From the NCBI RefSeq assembly GCF_011440305.1, contig NZ_JAAOIW010000001.1, forward strand, positions 310,001-374,000: DNA of 64,000 nt. The letters run 5' to 3'. A model generated the notes under the pieces. The model did not search any database. It was not told the origin of the DNA and was given only the letters and a program-made list of their open reading frames with translations. This document shows, one piece after another, positions 8,189 to 17,592 of the stretch. The position numbers and the translations under genes were made by a program. This DNA is from Paenibacillus agricola. Lineage in GTDB: Bacteria > Bacillota > Bacilli > Paenibacillales > NBRC-103111. Position 1 is the first letter of the stretch. Each line of letters starts with the position of its first letter.

Positions 8189-9253
8189 ATGAAAAAACAA
8201 CTGTCTACACTACTCGCAATTTTGATAGTAACGGTATTAGTACTGTCAGCTTGCGGTAAAAAAGAAGAGCCCGCCGCCCCGGCAGCGAGTGGTGCCGCCG
8301 GAACCAAAGCTCCAACCGCCTCAACGGTAAGAATCGGGATTTTCAAAAACGTCACACATGCAGCCGGTTATGTTGCACTTGAGCAAGGCTTGTTCCAAAA
8401 GGCTTGGGGCGACAGCGTAAAAATCGAAGTTGTCGGCTTCGATAACGGCTCCGATTTCTCCACAGCTTTAGCTACGGATCAAATCGACCTTGGCTACACA
8501 GGACCGGGTCCTGCGACTAACCAATTTATTAAAAGCAAAAACTTCCGCATTGTCTCCGGATCTACTAATGGTGGAGCTGTACTGGTTGCCGCTAAAGATT
8601 CAGGCATCAATAGTCCTAAAGACTTGCTAGGCAAAACCGTAGCGATTCCTACTAAAGGAAGCACGAACGAAATTTCCCTGCGCTTGCTGCTTCAACAAAA
8701 CGATCTTAAGGTTACAACGGATAAAACCGGTGTCAACATTATCGCCCGTGCTCCTGCTGACACTTTGGTTGCTATGCGCCAAAAAGAGATTGATGCTACT
8801 CTCGTTCCTGAACCATGGGGCACACAAATGGAGCAAGAAGGCGTAGGCAAAATCATCGTGGATTGGGACAAAATCCCTCCTAACAATGGTAACTATCCAT
8901 TAACTTTGCTTGCTGTAAGCGACAAGTTCCTAAAGGATCACCGCGAAATGGCTAAGCAAGCCGTTAAAGCTAATGCAGAAGCGGTTGACTTTATTAAGAA
9001 AAACCCTGATAAATCATATGAGCTTATTAACAACCGCCTTAAAGCATTAAGCGGCAAAGGCATGGAGATCAACCTTATTAAAGCATCAGTAGGCCGCTTT
9101 AGCTTAACTACTGATGTTAGCAAGGAAGCGATTGAAGAAATGGCTAAGGTTTCCATCGACGCCGGATACATTAAGGATATTAAAAAGGAAGAGCTTGATC
9201 TTAGCAAGTTCCTCGATCTTAGCTTGTTAGAAGAAGTAAAAGCAGGCAAGTAA
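8189..9253 (+). CDS. ABC importer substrate-binding lipoprotein, SsuA/TauA type
   Basis: A 354-residue extracytoplasmic binding protein. The signal peptide ends in the lipobox LSAC, so it is lipid-anchored, followed by an Ala/Pro linker. The mature part has the NMT1/SsuA-like fold: VRIGIFKNVTHAAGYVALEQ, GYTGPGPATNQF, and LVPEPWGTQMEQEG. These features fit aliphatic sulfonate, taurine or nitrate-class ligands. No monooxygenase (SsuD/TauD) or nitrate reductase gene lies nearby, so the ligand stays open. A strong hairpin terminator follows. Confidence 0.92.
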   Translation: MKKQLSTLLAILIVTVLVLSACGKKEEPAAPAASGAAGTKAPTASTVRIGIFKNVTHAAGYVALEQGLFQKAWGDSVKIEVVGFDNGSDFSTALATDQIDLGYTGPGPATNQFIKSKNFRIVSGSTNGGAVLVAAKDSGINSPKDLLGKTVAIPTKGSTNEISLRLLLQQNDLKVTTDKTGVNIIARAPADTLVAMRQKEIDATLVPEPWGTQMEQEGVGKIIVDWDKIPPNNGNYPLTLLAVSDKFLKDHREMAKQAVKANAEAVDFIKKNPDKSYELINNRLKALSGKGMEINLIKASVGRFSLTTDVSKEAIEEMAKVSIDAGYIKDIKKEELDLSKFLDLSLLEEVKAGK

Positions 9254-9287
9254 CCATCGGGATTACCTCCCACAGCTTGAAAAATAG

Positions 9288-9329
9288 AAGCCTCGGCAAC
9301 ATGGATATCCATGGTTGCCGAGGCTTTTT
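9288..9329. terminator. Bidirectional terminator between convergent operons
   Basis: Stem AAGCCTCGGCAAC paired with GTTGCCGAGGCTT around a palindromic ATGGAT/ATCCAT top, followed by TTTTT. It lies between the rightward ABC operon and the end of the leftward lyase operon, so it can serve both. Confidence 0.85.
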
Positions 9330-9375
9330 GATGTTGGTTATGGAGCTAGCTTAGCGTTAGATCAGTACGCTAAAT

Positions 9376-11670
9376 TTAGTATGCCTTGGAGACTTCAACT
9401 CTGTGCGTGATCCCCTCTTCGGTAAAATAAATATGCAAGCCATGGTCTTGGTCATCCATGAAAAACGATACATATTTAGGCTGCTCCTTGCGCAGCGGCA
9501 CCAGCAGCGTTACGATACGATGGCTTCGCGCCAAACGCGTGGTCGCTGTCAAATGCCACTCCGGATCCAACCCCTCAAGCTCAGCGATATCCACACCTGT
9601 AAACTCGTTATGCTGTGAAAGCTCAAGATCACCTGATGAGCTGTATATAAATCGCCCATCCATATCCGCTTTACGCCCACTAAGCTTAAAGGCTTGGCCG
9701 TCCAGCTTCATCTCGTAACGCGTGTGGAACAACCAATCGATTCGTGCTGGCTGTGAGAGATCGATCTGGTCCACGACAACGACATAGGATTCGTTAATGA
9801 AATAAAGCTCTCTTACATATCGCTGTAAATACGGTACCTGCTCTTGATAGGCAGCAGTGGCATTACAACGGGAATATGTATAGCCTTTATGCGTCTCCAC
9901 CGCTTCCACAGTACCTGAAGCCGCCATATTGAGCACTTTATTGGTTCCGGCATATTGGCCCAGGCCATCGACCAGAATGTTATTCGTCGATCGCGTCTGC
10001 CTGCGCCAATTCATATGCATCGTACTATTGAAAGCGATATAGTACCCGCTTTCAATAGCAAGCGGCTCGCCAAAGGCATGCAGCAGCAAGCTATTCTGGT
10101 CGCCATGGCTATGGCTGATGGAGCCATAGGGGCTACTTTTGGTAAGCAGCATAATATGGTCCTCGGGGTGGTCCATATGCGCATGAAAGGCTACCCAGCC
10201 AATATCGCGGAACCATTTAACGGGCTCAATATGTGTCGGAGCCTTAGCTTCCACTGCTGGATAATCATGCAAATATTTGAGCTCGTCAAATTGAAAATCC
10301 CACCAGCCATAATTATAAAATTTCATTTGCGAGCCTTTATCCATCGCTTTTACCTGCTCATAATACCATTGATAATAGCCATTCCCCGTAATTCCCGCAA
10401 ATTGGCGAATATTAAAGCCTGTCTTTAAGCTTACCGGATCTCCGAGTGTTGATTGGTCACCAAAGCTGGCACGCAGGGTATCGGGGCTGAAGCAATAAAA
10501 CGGAAAGTCGCCCGTATGTTGAAAGAAAGGTCGAAGATAAAGATTAATGCCGAGCGACTTGTTCAACAAATTCATCGCTTCTGTTACAAAAGCCATGCCA
10601 GTCGTCCAATACATCGGCCCCTCCGCCCATCCCCCATCTTTCCCTCCCCAAGGCGAGTATAGGGTGGCTAAATATTCAATGGTATAATCAAGCCATTCGT
10701 GGGCCTTCGGCTCTTCATGGAGCATGGCAATGCAGCAAGGCGTCAATACCGAGGACAACGAGCGAACCGCGTGGCTGTCGTAAGGCACTTGATGGATTTT
10801 CGATCGCTCCATAACATGGAACGCTACTTGCTGCGTCCGATGCAGCAGTACCTCGCGCACAGAGGAGCGCTCTTCTTCACTCAGGTAAGCATGCAGCCAA
10901 TCATAGCCCCATGCCAATGCTTCAGCGATGCGAAAGGCTGCTTCATCGTTATAATCGCGTGAGGTCGTGCCATCCGGGTTCCAGGCCGCTGTACGCAAAA
11001 GCCATTGCTTCGCTTTGCCGAGCAAATCGGCATCGTCCAATATGACCCCCGCGATCGAAAGGTGGCGAATGGCATAGAGCACTTCCTGGCAGTCCATGTA
11101 CATCTGCCTCCATAGCTTGGCCACCCGTTTGTTATCAGGATATGGCGCCGGCTCCAGGATATAATCTCGCTTCGTCCAAGGAAGCACAGACTTCTCCATA
11201 AAGGCATCCCAGCTACAATAACTGTTGTTTTCCAGCAGCTTCTGCCTAAACACCACTACCTCATCTGCCTGTAGCCAAAGCCGAGGATGTGCATCTTCGA
11301 CAGAGAGATAACGTTCATTCGCGGCTGGCAGTGGTGTTGAGGGCAATCCCTCAGGCACTGTAAAGCTGCGGACGCAGCTCCACTCGCTGTGCTCGCCACC
11401 TTCTTGCAACAATGCATAGCGCCAATAATACGTACCCGGCTTTAGGGTATGTGAGGGTGTGTATAAATTGTATAGAACCGGCTGAATGGTCTCCACCGCT
11501 TCATCATTGAAATCCTCCATCGAGGAAATTTGCAAAACGTAGGTGTCATGCTCTAATTGTGCTGGCATCCATGTAAAACGCGGCGGATTTTCCTGCAGGC
11601 ATGTTGCTTCATTGGGCTCGTATTTAATGGTCAAGTCGCCGCTCTCCGGTTGATACAACGATGAAGACAT
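9376..11670 (-). CDS. Heparinase II/III-family polysaccharide lyase with DUF4962-like N-terminus
   Basis: A 764-residue predicted lyase cleaving uronate-containing glycans by beta-elimination. The N-terminal 130 residues are a beta domain of DUF4962 type (PRFTWMPAQLEHDTYVLQIS, TYYWRYALL). Next comes an alpha/alpha toroid (residues 150-450) and the heparinase II/III beta-sandwich with SISHSHGDQNSLLLHAFGEP, matching the conserved His/Asp/Asn motif. There is no signal peptide, so it should act on imported oligosaccharides in the cytoplasm. The ATG at 11670 is preached by AAAGGAGG upstream and is preferred to an in-frame ATG at 11718. It is the last gene of the locus, 66 bp after the other lyase gene. 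Heparin/heparan, alginate and other polyuronates are all possible substrates. Confidence 0.82.
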   Translation of the reverse strand: MSSSLYQPESGDLTIKYEPNEATCLQENPPRFTWMPAQLEHDTYVLQISSMEDFNDEAVETIQPVLYNLYTPSHTLKPGTYYWRYALLQEGGEHSEWSCVRSFTVPEGLPSTPLPAANERYLSVEDAHPRLWLQADEVVVFRQKLLENNSYCSWDAFMEKSVLPWTKRDYILEPAPYPDNKRVAKLWRQMYMDCQEVLYAIRHLSIAGVILDDADLLGKAKQWLLRTAAWNPDGTTSRDYNDEAAFRIAEALAWGYDWLHAYLSEEERSSVREVLLHRTQQVAFHVMERSKIHQVPYDSHAVRSLSSVLTPCCIAMLHEEPKAHEWLDYTIEYLATLYSPWGGKDGGWAEGPMYWTTGMAFVTEAMNLLNKSLGINLYLRPFFQHTGDFPFYCFSPDTLRASFGDQSTLGDPVSLKTGFNIRQFAGITGNGYYQWYYEQVKAMDKGSQMKFYNYGWWDFQFDELKYLHDYPAVEAKAPTHIEPVKWFRDIGWVAFHAHMDHPEDHIMLLTKSSPYGSISHSHGDQNSLLLHAFGEPLAIESGYYIAFNSTMHMNWRRQTRSTNNILVDGLGQYAGTNKVLNMAASGTVEAVETHKGYTYSRCNATAAYQEQVPYLQRYVRELYFINESYVVVVDQIDLSQPARIDWLFHTRYEMKLDGQAFKLSGRKADMDGRFIYSSSGDLELSQHNEFTGVDIAELEGLDPEWHLTATTRLARSHRIVTLLVPLRKEQPKYVSFFMDDQDHGLHIYFTEEGITHRVEVSKAY

Positions 11671-11736
11671 AGGGTCACGCCTCCTTTTTATTGTGTATGA
11701 TTGGAAATTTCGCAACAAAGCCTGGAGCAGATCCAG

Positions 11737-13842
11737 CTATTCTAAGTGCTTAGTAAAGCTAAGCCCCTGCTCGTTGCTATACCTGCAATTCCAGCTATTT
11801 CCGATACTGTCGATGATAAATTCTGCTTTCGTATAGTGGGCTTCGCCAACTGGTAAACCAGTTGCAAAGCGAAGCTCTACCGGCTGCTCCCCTGCGTGGT
11901 ATAGCGCAATAAAGGTAGCTTTTGTACCTTCGATCCGATGTAAGAGACCCTTCATACGTTGTGCGGGATTGTCAGCAGGACCTGGTGCATCCACGTGATA
12001 GACGTTCGAATTGGCATGCAGCCATAGCTGAATGGATGAATTGATTCCTGTTGGCAGCTGCTGTTCAAGCAACAAGGCCCCAGGTCTTCTGTCTCCCGCT
12101 ACTTTTCCATGAGCATCTATATATTCATAACCCGCAGACTGTCCTGAAGGCTTATCACTATGGGTGATACCCTCCCATTCCCCTATGGAAAGCTTAAAGG
12201 AGCCAAGCCCATGATACCACCAATCTATAGCAGTGGCTTCGCTTTCAAGCACTACATCAAACCAATCGAGAATAAAGGCATCGGTTTGGAATAGATGGCG
12301 CTGCAAGACACAGCCAGGGTAAGCATCATTCGCGCGCATCCATAAATAAACAGCTTTGTCCGAAGCCGACCATTGGACTGCTTCACCCGTCGTCTCAAGC
12401 TGGGACTGACCGTTTACCGATACTGTATTATGGCTGGATGTCCCCGCATACCAGCTTTTACGCAGCGCTGAGCCATAGGGCACCATGCCTAGCTCGGGGC
12501 TTAGAGAGCCGCCGATTGCGTGCTCCAGGCTGACATGGAGCTTGTCATAATGGCCATGTGATCCGCCATGGGCGCCAAAATCGGCAAGGAAAGAAAGCCG
12601 ATTTCCGTTGACCCGCCCGACGGCAAAGCCGGAATCCGGCAGCCAAAGCGAAGGCCGCGGCGGCAATTCGGAGCTAGGCAACGTATCACCAATGCCAAAC
12701 ACCAGCGCTTCCAGCGAATTCCTCCAGCCTGCTGCTTTTGGCGTAAATTCATCTTGGCTGGATGCCTGCTCCGAGCCGATCTGGCGATAAGCTTCAGCAA
12801 GCACAGGGACATGTTCGGCTTTGCCATAATGGGCGAGGCCAATCTCGAAAATTTCGGCAATTTCGCGTGCATAAGCAAGCCTTTGATAAGGTCCGTCATG
12901 AAGTGCCGGAAGATACCCGGAGTCATTGGCCAGCTCCGCAAGTATATCGAGCATGCCCTCGAAGGTTTGCCCCTCCTCACCCTTCATGGTTTTCATATCA
13001 AAGCCTAATCGCTCCGCCATTTCGCCCATGATTAAATAGGCCCGCAGGACGAACACGTGATAATACGTGCTACCTTCGAACTCGAATTGATCCGGCTTCA
13101 CCCCAATTGATAAATGATGGCGGAGACCGCCCTCTCCGGAAATCAACGCCTCAAGCTTGCTGCGCTCGCCGGTTGCCGCATACACACCTGCAAGTGCGGC
13201 GTTCAGCCAAGCTGTATAATTGTTTTGAGGGCTTTTGCGTTCAAAAATTAAAATTTGCCGATATTGGGCCATACTCGTTTCCAGCATATCAAAGAACACA
13301 GCCAACGGCTGCACAGCACTTTTAAAATCGAGCCCTTCATCTTTAAGCAATAAATAGGCGCGGATCAGCGTCGTCGCCCAAATCGCTTCGGATAGGGCTT
13401 GATGGAACGCGCGTCCCTTCAGCATCCAGCCTTGCGCATCCGGATGGATCGGGTATAACGGAAACTGGCGCGCATAACGCTCCAGTATCGTACGGGCTAG
13501 CTCCGCGTAGCTAGCCTCGCCCGTGCCTGAATACACCGCTGCCGCTTGCAGCGCATATCTAGCGAGCGACTGGTGCTTGTACACCAGCCACGCACCGCGG
13601 TAAGGCTCGCCCGACAGCACGCATCCGTGAGGGCATTTATACTGCATGGCGTCTGCTTCCAGCGGGTCGAACAGCAGCTCCGTATGATGCTCTGGGCAGA
13701 CGTATTGATGCCACCAGCCACCCGGTTCAACCGGGATTTGGAAGCCCTCCGCTGCTGATAAGACATCTAGCTCTTCTCGCAGTTCATCCAGTAGTGTTTG
13801 TGCCCAGCTAGTGCCTGTAATTTTTTCCCGAATATTCATCAT
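11737..13842 (-). CDS. Heparinase II/III-family protein (alginate/heparin lyase-like)
   Basis: A 701-residue protein with a toroid plus beta-sandwich layout like PL12/PL15/PL17 lyases. Residues 45-85 contain a Cys/His cluster (YVCPEHHTELLFD and YKCPHGC) that could bind a metal. The heparinase II/III signature HGGSHGHYDKLHVSLEHAIG is near residue 430, and SSHNTVSVNGQSQ follows. No signal peptide is seen, so cytoplasmic processing of imported oligosaccharides is likely. The start overlaps the stop of the SDR gene by 4 bp (13839-13842). It differs enough from the neighbouring lyase that the two probably act on different bonds or chain ends. Confidence 0.82.
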   Translation of the reverse strand: MMNIREKITGTSWAQTLLDELREELDVLSAAEGFQIPVEPGGWWHQYVCPEHHTELLFDPLEADAMQYKCPHGCVLSGEPYRGAWLVYKHQSLARYALQAAAVYSGTGEASYAELARTILERYARQFPLYPIHPDAQGWMLKGRAFHQALSEAIWATTLIRAYLLLKDEGLDFKSAVQPLAVFFDMLETSMAQYRQILIFERKSPQNNYTAWLNAALAGVYAATGERSKLEALISGEGGLRHHLSIGVKPDQFEFEGSTYYHVFVLRAYLIMGEMAERLGFDMKTMKGEEGQTFEGMLDILAELANDSGYLPALHDGPYQRLAYAREIAEIFEIGLAHYGKAEHVPVLAEAYRQIGSEQASSQDEFTPKAAGWRNSLEALVFGIGDTLPSSELPPRPSLWLPDSGFAVGRVNGNRLSFLADFGAHGGSHGHYDKLHVSLEHAIGGSLSPELGMVPYGSALRKSWYAGTSSHNTVSVNGQSQLETTGEAVQWSASDKAVYLWMRANDAYPGCVLQRHLFQTDAFILDWFDVVLESEATAIDWWYHGLGSFKLSIGEWEGITHSDKPSGQSAGYEYIDAHGKVAGDRRPGALLLEQQLPTGINSSIQLWLHANSNVYHVDAPGPADNPAQRMKGLLHRIEGTKATFIALYHAGEQPVELRFATGLPVGEAHYTKAEFIIDSIGNSWNCRYSNEQGLSFTKHLE

Positions 13843-14606
13843 TTCATAAACATCCCGCCATTAATTTCTATAGTCTCTCCAGTCAGGTAAGCTGACAAAT
13901 CAGAGACGAAAAATAGCACACTATCGGCTACATCCTGCGGTGTGCCTTCACGGCCAAGCGGAATCGAGCTAATAGTTGACTCACGTGCAGCATCTGTAGT
14001 AAAAGTAGCATGGAAGGCTGTTTGTCCAATAAAGCCCGGAGATAGACAATTAACGCGAATGCCATGCTTGGCAACCTCTTTCGCAAACCCTTTGCTGTAC
14101 GAGATCATCGCCGCTTTGCTTGCTGCGTACACGGAAGCTCCCGGGCCTCCTCCATTATGTGCAGCCACGGAGGAAACATTAACAATAGCGCCTCCGCCCG
14201 CCGCGATCATATCAGATGTTGCTGCTTTGGACACAAAAACGCAGGATTTGAAGTTAACATCCATCACTTTTCCATAATGCTCTTCATCCATCTCCATATT
14301 GGGTAAACGCTTAATCATATGCCCCGCATTGTTAACGAGAATATCGATTGGTCCCAATTTCTCGCGGACCTCTGCAAGCATTTGATCAATTTGCTGCAAA
14401 TCCGTAACATCGGCCTGAAAGGCTTCTGCCACACCTCCTGCGGCGCGAATACTTTCGACTGCCCGTGCTGCTGCTTCTTTATCCTTCAAATAGTTAATTG
14501 CAACCTTAGCCCCCGCCTTTGCCAATGTTTCGGATATAGCCAGTCCGATCCCATTATTTCCTCCGGTTACTAGCGCAATTTTATGGGTCAAATTAATAGT
14601 AATCAT
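13839..14606 (-). CDS. SDR family oxidoreductase (FabG/KduD-like)
   Basis: A 255-residue classical SDR: cofactor motif TGGNNGIG near residue 14, NNAG near 91, active-site Ser (VNVSSVAA) and Tyr/Lys (VYAASKAA), and the C-terminal LTGETIEINGG. In a lyase operon the likely substrates are unsaturated-uronate products such as 4-deoxy-5-hexoseulose uronate or 2-keto-3-deoxygluconate derivatives (DEH reductase or KduD roles). Sequence alone cannot separate these from a 3-oxoacyl-ACP reductase. It starts 3 bp after the histidine kinase gene, with GGAGAG upstream, and overlaps the next lyase gene. Confidence 0.85.
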   Translation of the reverse strand: MITINLTHKIALVTGGNNGIGLAISETLAKAGAKVAINYLKDKEAAARAVESIRAAGGVAEAFQADVTDLQQIDQMLAEVREKLGPIDILVNNAGHMIKRLPNMEMDEEHYGKVMDVNFKSCVFVSKAATSDMIAAGGGAIVNVSSVAAHNGGGPGASVYAASKAAMISYSKGFAKEVAKHGIRVNCLSPGFIGQTAFHATFTTDAARESTISSIPLGREGTPQDVADSVLFFVSDLSAYLTGETIEINGGMFMK

Positions 14607-14609
14607 ATG

Positions 14610-16469
14610 TTAATTCTCTCCTTCACGATTATATATATTGCTTTTACGGTCTGTTTTGGGCATACACATCGTTATTTTGGTGCCTAAGCCTTCCTCGCTA
14701 TCGACAAATAATCCATACTGCTCCCCAAACACCATTTGGATGCGTCTGTGGACATTCATCAAGCCGATACCGCCGCCCCTGCTTGGCACACCATCTGTTG
14801 GCTCTGCCAGCCGGTTCCGGCTTAGCTTATCGCGCAGCTGCTCCAAGCCTTCTGGAGTCATTCCAACGCCATTGTCCTCAACCACAAACAAGAACAGACC
14901 GTTGTCTTCAAGTGCATCAATGCGGATATAGTGTCGCTCCTCCAGCCCGCGTGGAAAAGCATGCTGAAATACATTTTCAATCAGCGGCTGAAGTGTCAGG
15001 CGCACCATTTTCTCAAGCAGCAAGGATGGTGGGACAATAACATCCAGTTCAAACTCATGTGCGATGCGATGCTTAAGTATCGTCATGTAATTAAGCACAT
15101 GGTTAAGCTCATTGGCGACTGTGATTTCCTCCAGATTGGTCTGGATCGAATATCTCAGCATAAATGCCATCGCCTCAACCATTTCCGTGATCTCATCCGA
15201 ATTTTGAACAATTGCATACGCGTTAATAGTTTGGAGCGTGTTATACAAAAAATGCGGATTGATCTGCAGCTGTAGAGCTTGGAACTCTGCCTTCTGTCTT
15301 TCGATCACGATGTTGCGAAGCTCCAAAGCTACCTTCTGCTTCTCAAGCTCCGACTCATATACTTTGGCAATCATCTCAGAGAGCCGTGTTACCATCGTAT
15401 TATAGCTGTGCAGCAAGCCGCCAATTTCATCCTCACGTTGCGAGTCGGTCGTAATATGTTGCCAATTTCCTTTTTGGGTTTCCCGCATGCCCTCTTTAAG
15501 AGTCAAAATAGGTTTAACGATCGACCGGCCAAAACGGGCAGCTAGCACCAAAGCAAGCATGAGCGTTATCAGCCCGACAGCAATTGTGGTGGTTCGTAGT
15601 GTTGCAATCGGCTGGCGCATTTCGCGAAGTGGTAGGGATACGACAACACGCCAGCCCGAATAAGCGGACTCGCGGGAGACGAATAAATGAGGCTCATTAT
15701 TCATCGTATCTACAAGCGTAGTCACATCACTTTCCAACAGCTTGGCCGTCAGCTCAGGGTTAAGCTGCCCATTGGACTGTAGCCCTGGGGGACGGTAAAT
15801 TAATACGCCATTCGAATCGAGAATAAAGAAGGTGCCGCTAATCCCGAGGTCCGCATCCTTCCAAATCTGCGCTAGCTCCTCTGCCTTGATCTCCATCGCA
15901 AGCACGCCCTTGGGCTCATAGGAGGTTCTACCGCGAATCCAACGGGCAATAGTGAATACCCCTTCGGCAGCAGAGTCCCTTAAGCTTTCCTTCAAAATCG
16001 CAATTTCTCCATTTTCAGGCAATGTCCTTTTGAAATGCTCTAGCTTTTCCTTCGTGTTAAAATCCCGTAGTAACGCAGGGCTTTGATTATCGTCGATAAT
16101 CATTCTGCCATGCTCCCCAAGTATATAAATCACATTAATTTCGTTATAGAGAATAAATGTGGGACCAAACACTTCTTTTTGGATATCATTTCTAAATTCA
16201 AAAAAACCATAGCTATCCTCGGGATTCATATCCAAAAACGATTTAATCTCATTATTGGATAATATCGAATTGCTGGCCCGCTCATATCTCCGCAAATAAT
16301 TGTCCGTTTGGGACAGCGAGGTGGCAATAATCTGCGAAACCAGCTTTTCTGCCTGCTCATCAAGGGCAGAGGAGGATTGGTAATACGAGAACAAACTGAC
16401 CGTGCCCAGTGGAAGCACAATGACGATGACAAAATAAATAAAAATTTGCCGCGCTAGGCTTTTACGCAT
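14610..16469 (-). CDS. Sensor histidine kinase, YesM family
   Basis: A 619-residue membrane kinase pairing with the YesN-type regulator upstream. It has a transmembrane helix near residues 10-30, an extracellular sensing domain of about 260 residues, a second helix near 290-312, a HAMP segment, and the YesM-type kinase core. The phospho-acceptor His is in INPHFLYNTLQTINAY, and the ATP lid motifs are VEDNGVGM and GGGIGLMNVHRRI. The start overlaps the regulator stop (TAATG), so the two are coupled. YesM kinases next to CUT1 sugar transporters usually sense the oligosaccharide or its binding protein. The signal here is inferred to be the lyase substrate. Confidence 0.93.
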   Translation of the reverse strand: MRKSLARQIFIYFVIVIVLPLGTVSLFSYYQSSSALDEQAEKLVSQIIATSLSQTDNYLRRYERASNSILSNNEIKSFLDMNPEDSYGFFEFRNDIQKEVFGPTFILYNEINVIYILGEHGRMIIDDNQSPALLRDFNTKEKLEHFKRTLPENGEIAILKESLRDSAAEGVFTIARWIRGRTSYEPKGVLAMEIKAEELAQIWKDADLGISGTFFILDSNGVLIYRPPGLQSNGQLNPELTAKLLESDVTTLVDTMNNEPHLFVSRESAYSGWRVVVSLPLREMRQPIATLRTTTIAVGLITLMLALVLAARFGRSIVKPILTLKEGMRETQKGNWQHITTDSQREDEIGGLLHSYNTMVTRLSEMIAKVYESELEKQKVALELRNIVIERQKAEFQALQLQINPHFLYNTLQTINAYAIVQNSDEITEMVEAMAFMLRYSIQTNLEEITVANELNHVLNYMTILKHRIAHEFELDVIVPPSLLLEKMVRLTLQPLIENVFQHAFPRGLEERHYIRIDALEDNGLFLFVVEDNGVGMTPEGLEQLRDKLSRNRLAEPTDGVPSRGGGIGLMNVHRRIQMVFGEQYGLFVDSEEGLGTKITMCMPKTDRKSNIYNREGEN

Positions 16470-17503
16470 TATTTGATCCCAAGCTTGTCCCGATATTCCG
16501 AAGGGGATAAGCCGGTAAATTTTTTGAACGTTTTCGTAAAATGCGGATGATCCGCATATCCCACTTCATACGAAATATCAATAATTTTGTAATGCGGCTG
16601 TTCCAATAGCTTTTTCGCTTTGTCCATCCTTTTGCGGATCCGGTACTGCACGAAAGTTTCCCCCGTCATTTGCTTAAACAGCTGGCTGAAATAAGAAGCA
16701 TTCAGCCCCAATTGGTCAGCAACCTCCTCCAAGGAAATTTCACGCGATAAATGGGTTTCAATATACTTTTTCGCTTCCTCCATCGGATCTTTAACACGCC
16801 CCTTGCGCTTTTGCTTCAGCGCATCCAAAAGTAGCTGGATATGCTCCTCAAACGAAGCGAGCGCAAGCTCGGGATCCTCATGAACAACAAGTGGCACAGT
16901 GGCTTCAAAGCTGTGGACCCCGCGATTATTAAGCTTGATAATGAGCATTTCCATTAGGTCGGACAGCAGCTCCCGCATGCTTACCGCGTTGAGCGACCGC
17001 TCCAGGCAATAGGCTCTCCACCCTTGCATCCATTCAGCTATCTCCTTCTGCCGCAGGTTCCAGACGGCTTGTTCTAACCGCTCTGACCATTGTTCCAGAG
17101 TTGCAGCAGACACATGGGCTCCCGCTCGTTGCTTGCGTGCCGCAATAAGCTTCTCCAGCACCTCATGCAGTGCATTTTTCACAACGGGCTTTAGCAAATA
17201 ATCCTTCACCCCAAGCGCCATGCATTGCCTTGCATATTCAAAGTCATTAAATCCGGAAATTACGACAATATCAATATCCAAGCCCGAGGCTTGGACAGCC
17301 CGGCTTAATGCCAAGCCGTCCGTCACAGGCATTCGAATGTCCGTAAACAGGATGTCGGGTGTTTCCTCCCGGATCAGTTCAAGTGCAGCCTCACCGTTTG
17401 CCGCTGTACGAATATGAAATTCCGAAAGCCCTGACTTCTGGACGAGCGCTGTAAGACCTTTGCGGATCATCGGTTCGTCATCGACGACAAGTATGCGAAG
17501 CAT
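16469..17503 (-). CDS. Response regulator with AraC-type DNA-binding domain, YesN family
   Basis: A 344-residue regulator. The receiver domain shows VDDEPMIRKG, the phospho-acceptor Asp in PDILFTDIRMPVTDG, and the Lys in YLLKPV. The C-terminal AraC domain has two helix-turn-helices (ISLEEVADQLGLNASYFSQL and IIDISYEVGYADHPHFTKTF). The partner kinase gene follows with 1 bp overlap. A likely target is the near-identical element found upstream of both transporter promoters at 19301 and 21281. Confidence 0.93.
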   Translation of the reverse strand: MLRILVVDDEPMIRKGLTALVQKSGLSEFHIRTAANGEAALELIREETPDILFTDIRMPVTDGLALSRAVQASGLDIDIVVISGFNDFEYARQCMALGVKDYLLKPVVKNALHEVLEKLIAARKQRAGAHVSAATLEQWSERLEQAVWNLRQKEIAEWMQGWRAYCLERSLNAVSMRELLSDLMEMLIIKLNNRGVHSFEATVPLVVHEDPELALASFEEHIQLLLDALKQKRKGRVKDPMEEAKKYIETHLSREISLEEVADQLGLNASYFSQLFKQMTGETFVQYRIRKRMDKAKKLLEQPHYKIIDISYEVGYADHPHFTKTFKKFTGLSPSEYRDKLGIK

Positions 17504-17539
17504 GCCGGCACTCTCCTCACAACCCTATTTATGCTTAGA

Positions 17540-17577
17540 AAGCCACTCCCCGCGATTTCTCGCAGGGAGGAGTGGCT
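17540..17577 (-). terminator. Hairpin between binding-protein and regulator genes
   Basis: AGCCACTCC paired with GGAGTGGCT, with an inner CGCGA/TCGC helix. On the minus strand it is followed only by TTTC, so it may be a partial terminator or RNA-processing hairpin. It would keep the binding-protein message more abundant than the downstream regulators and enzymes. Confidence 0.55.
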
Positions 17578-17592
17578 AACACTATAATTTTA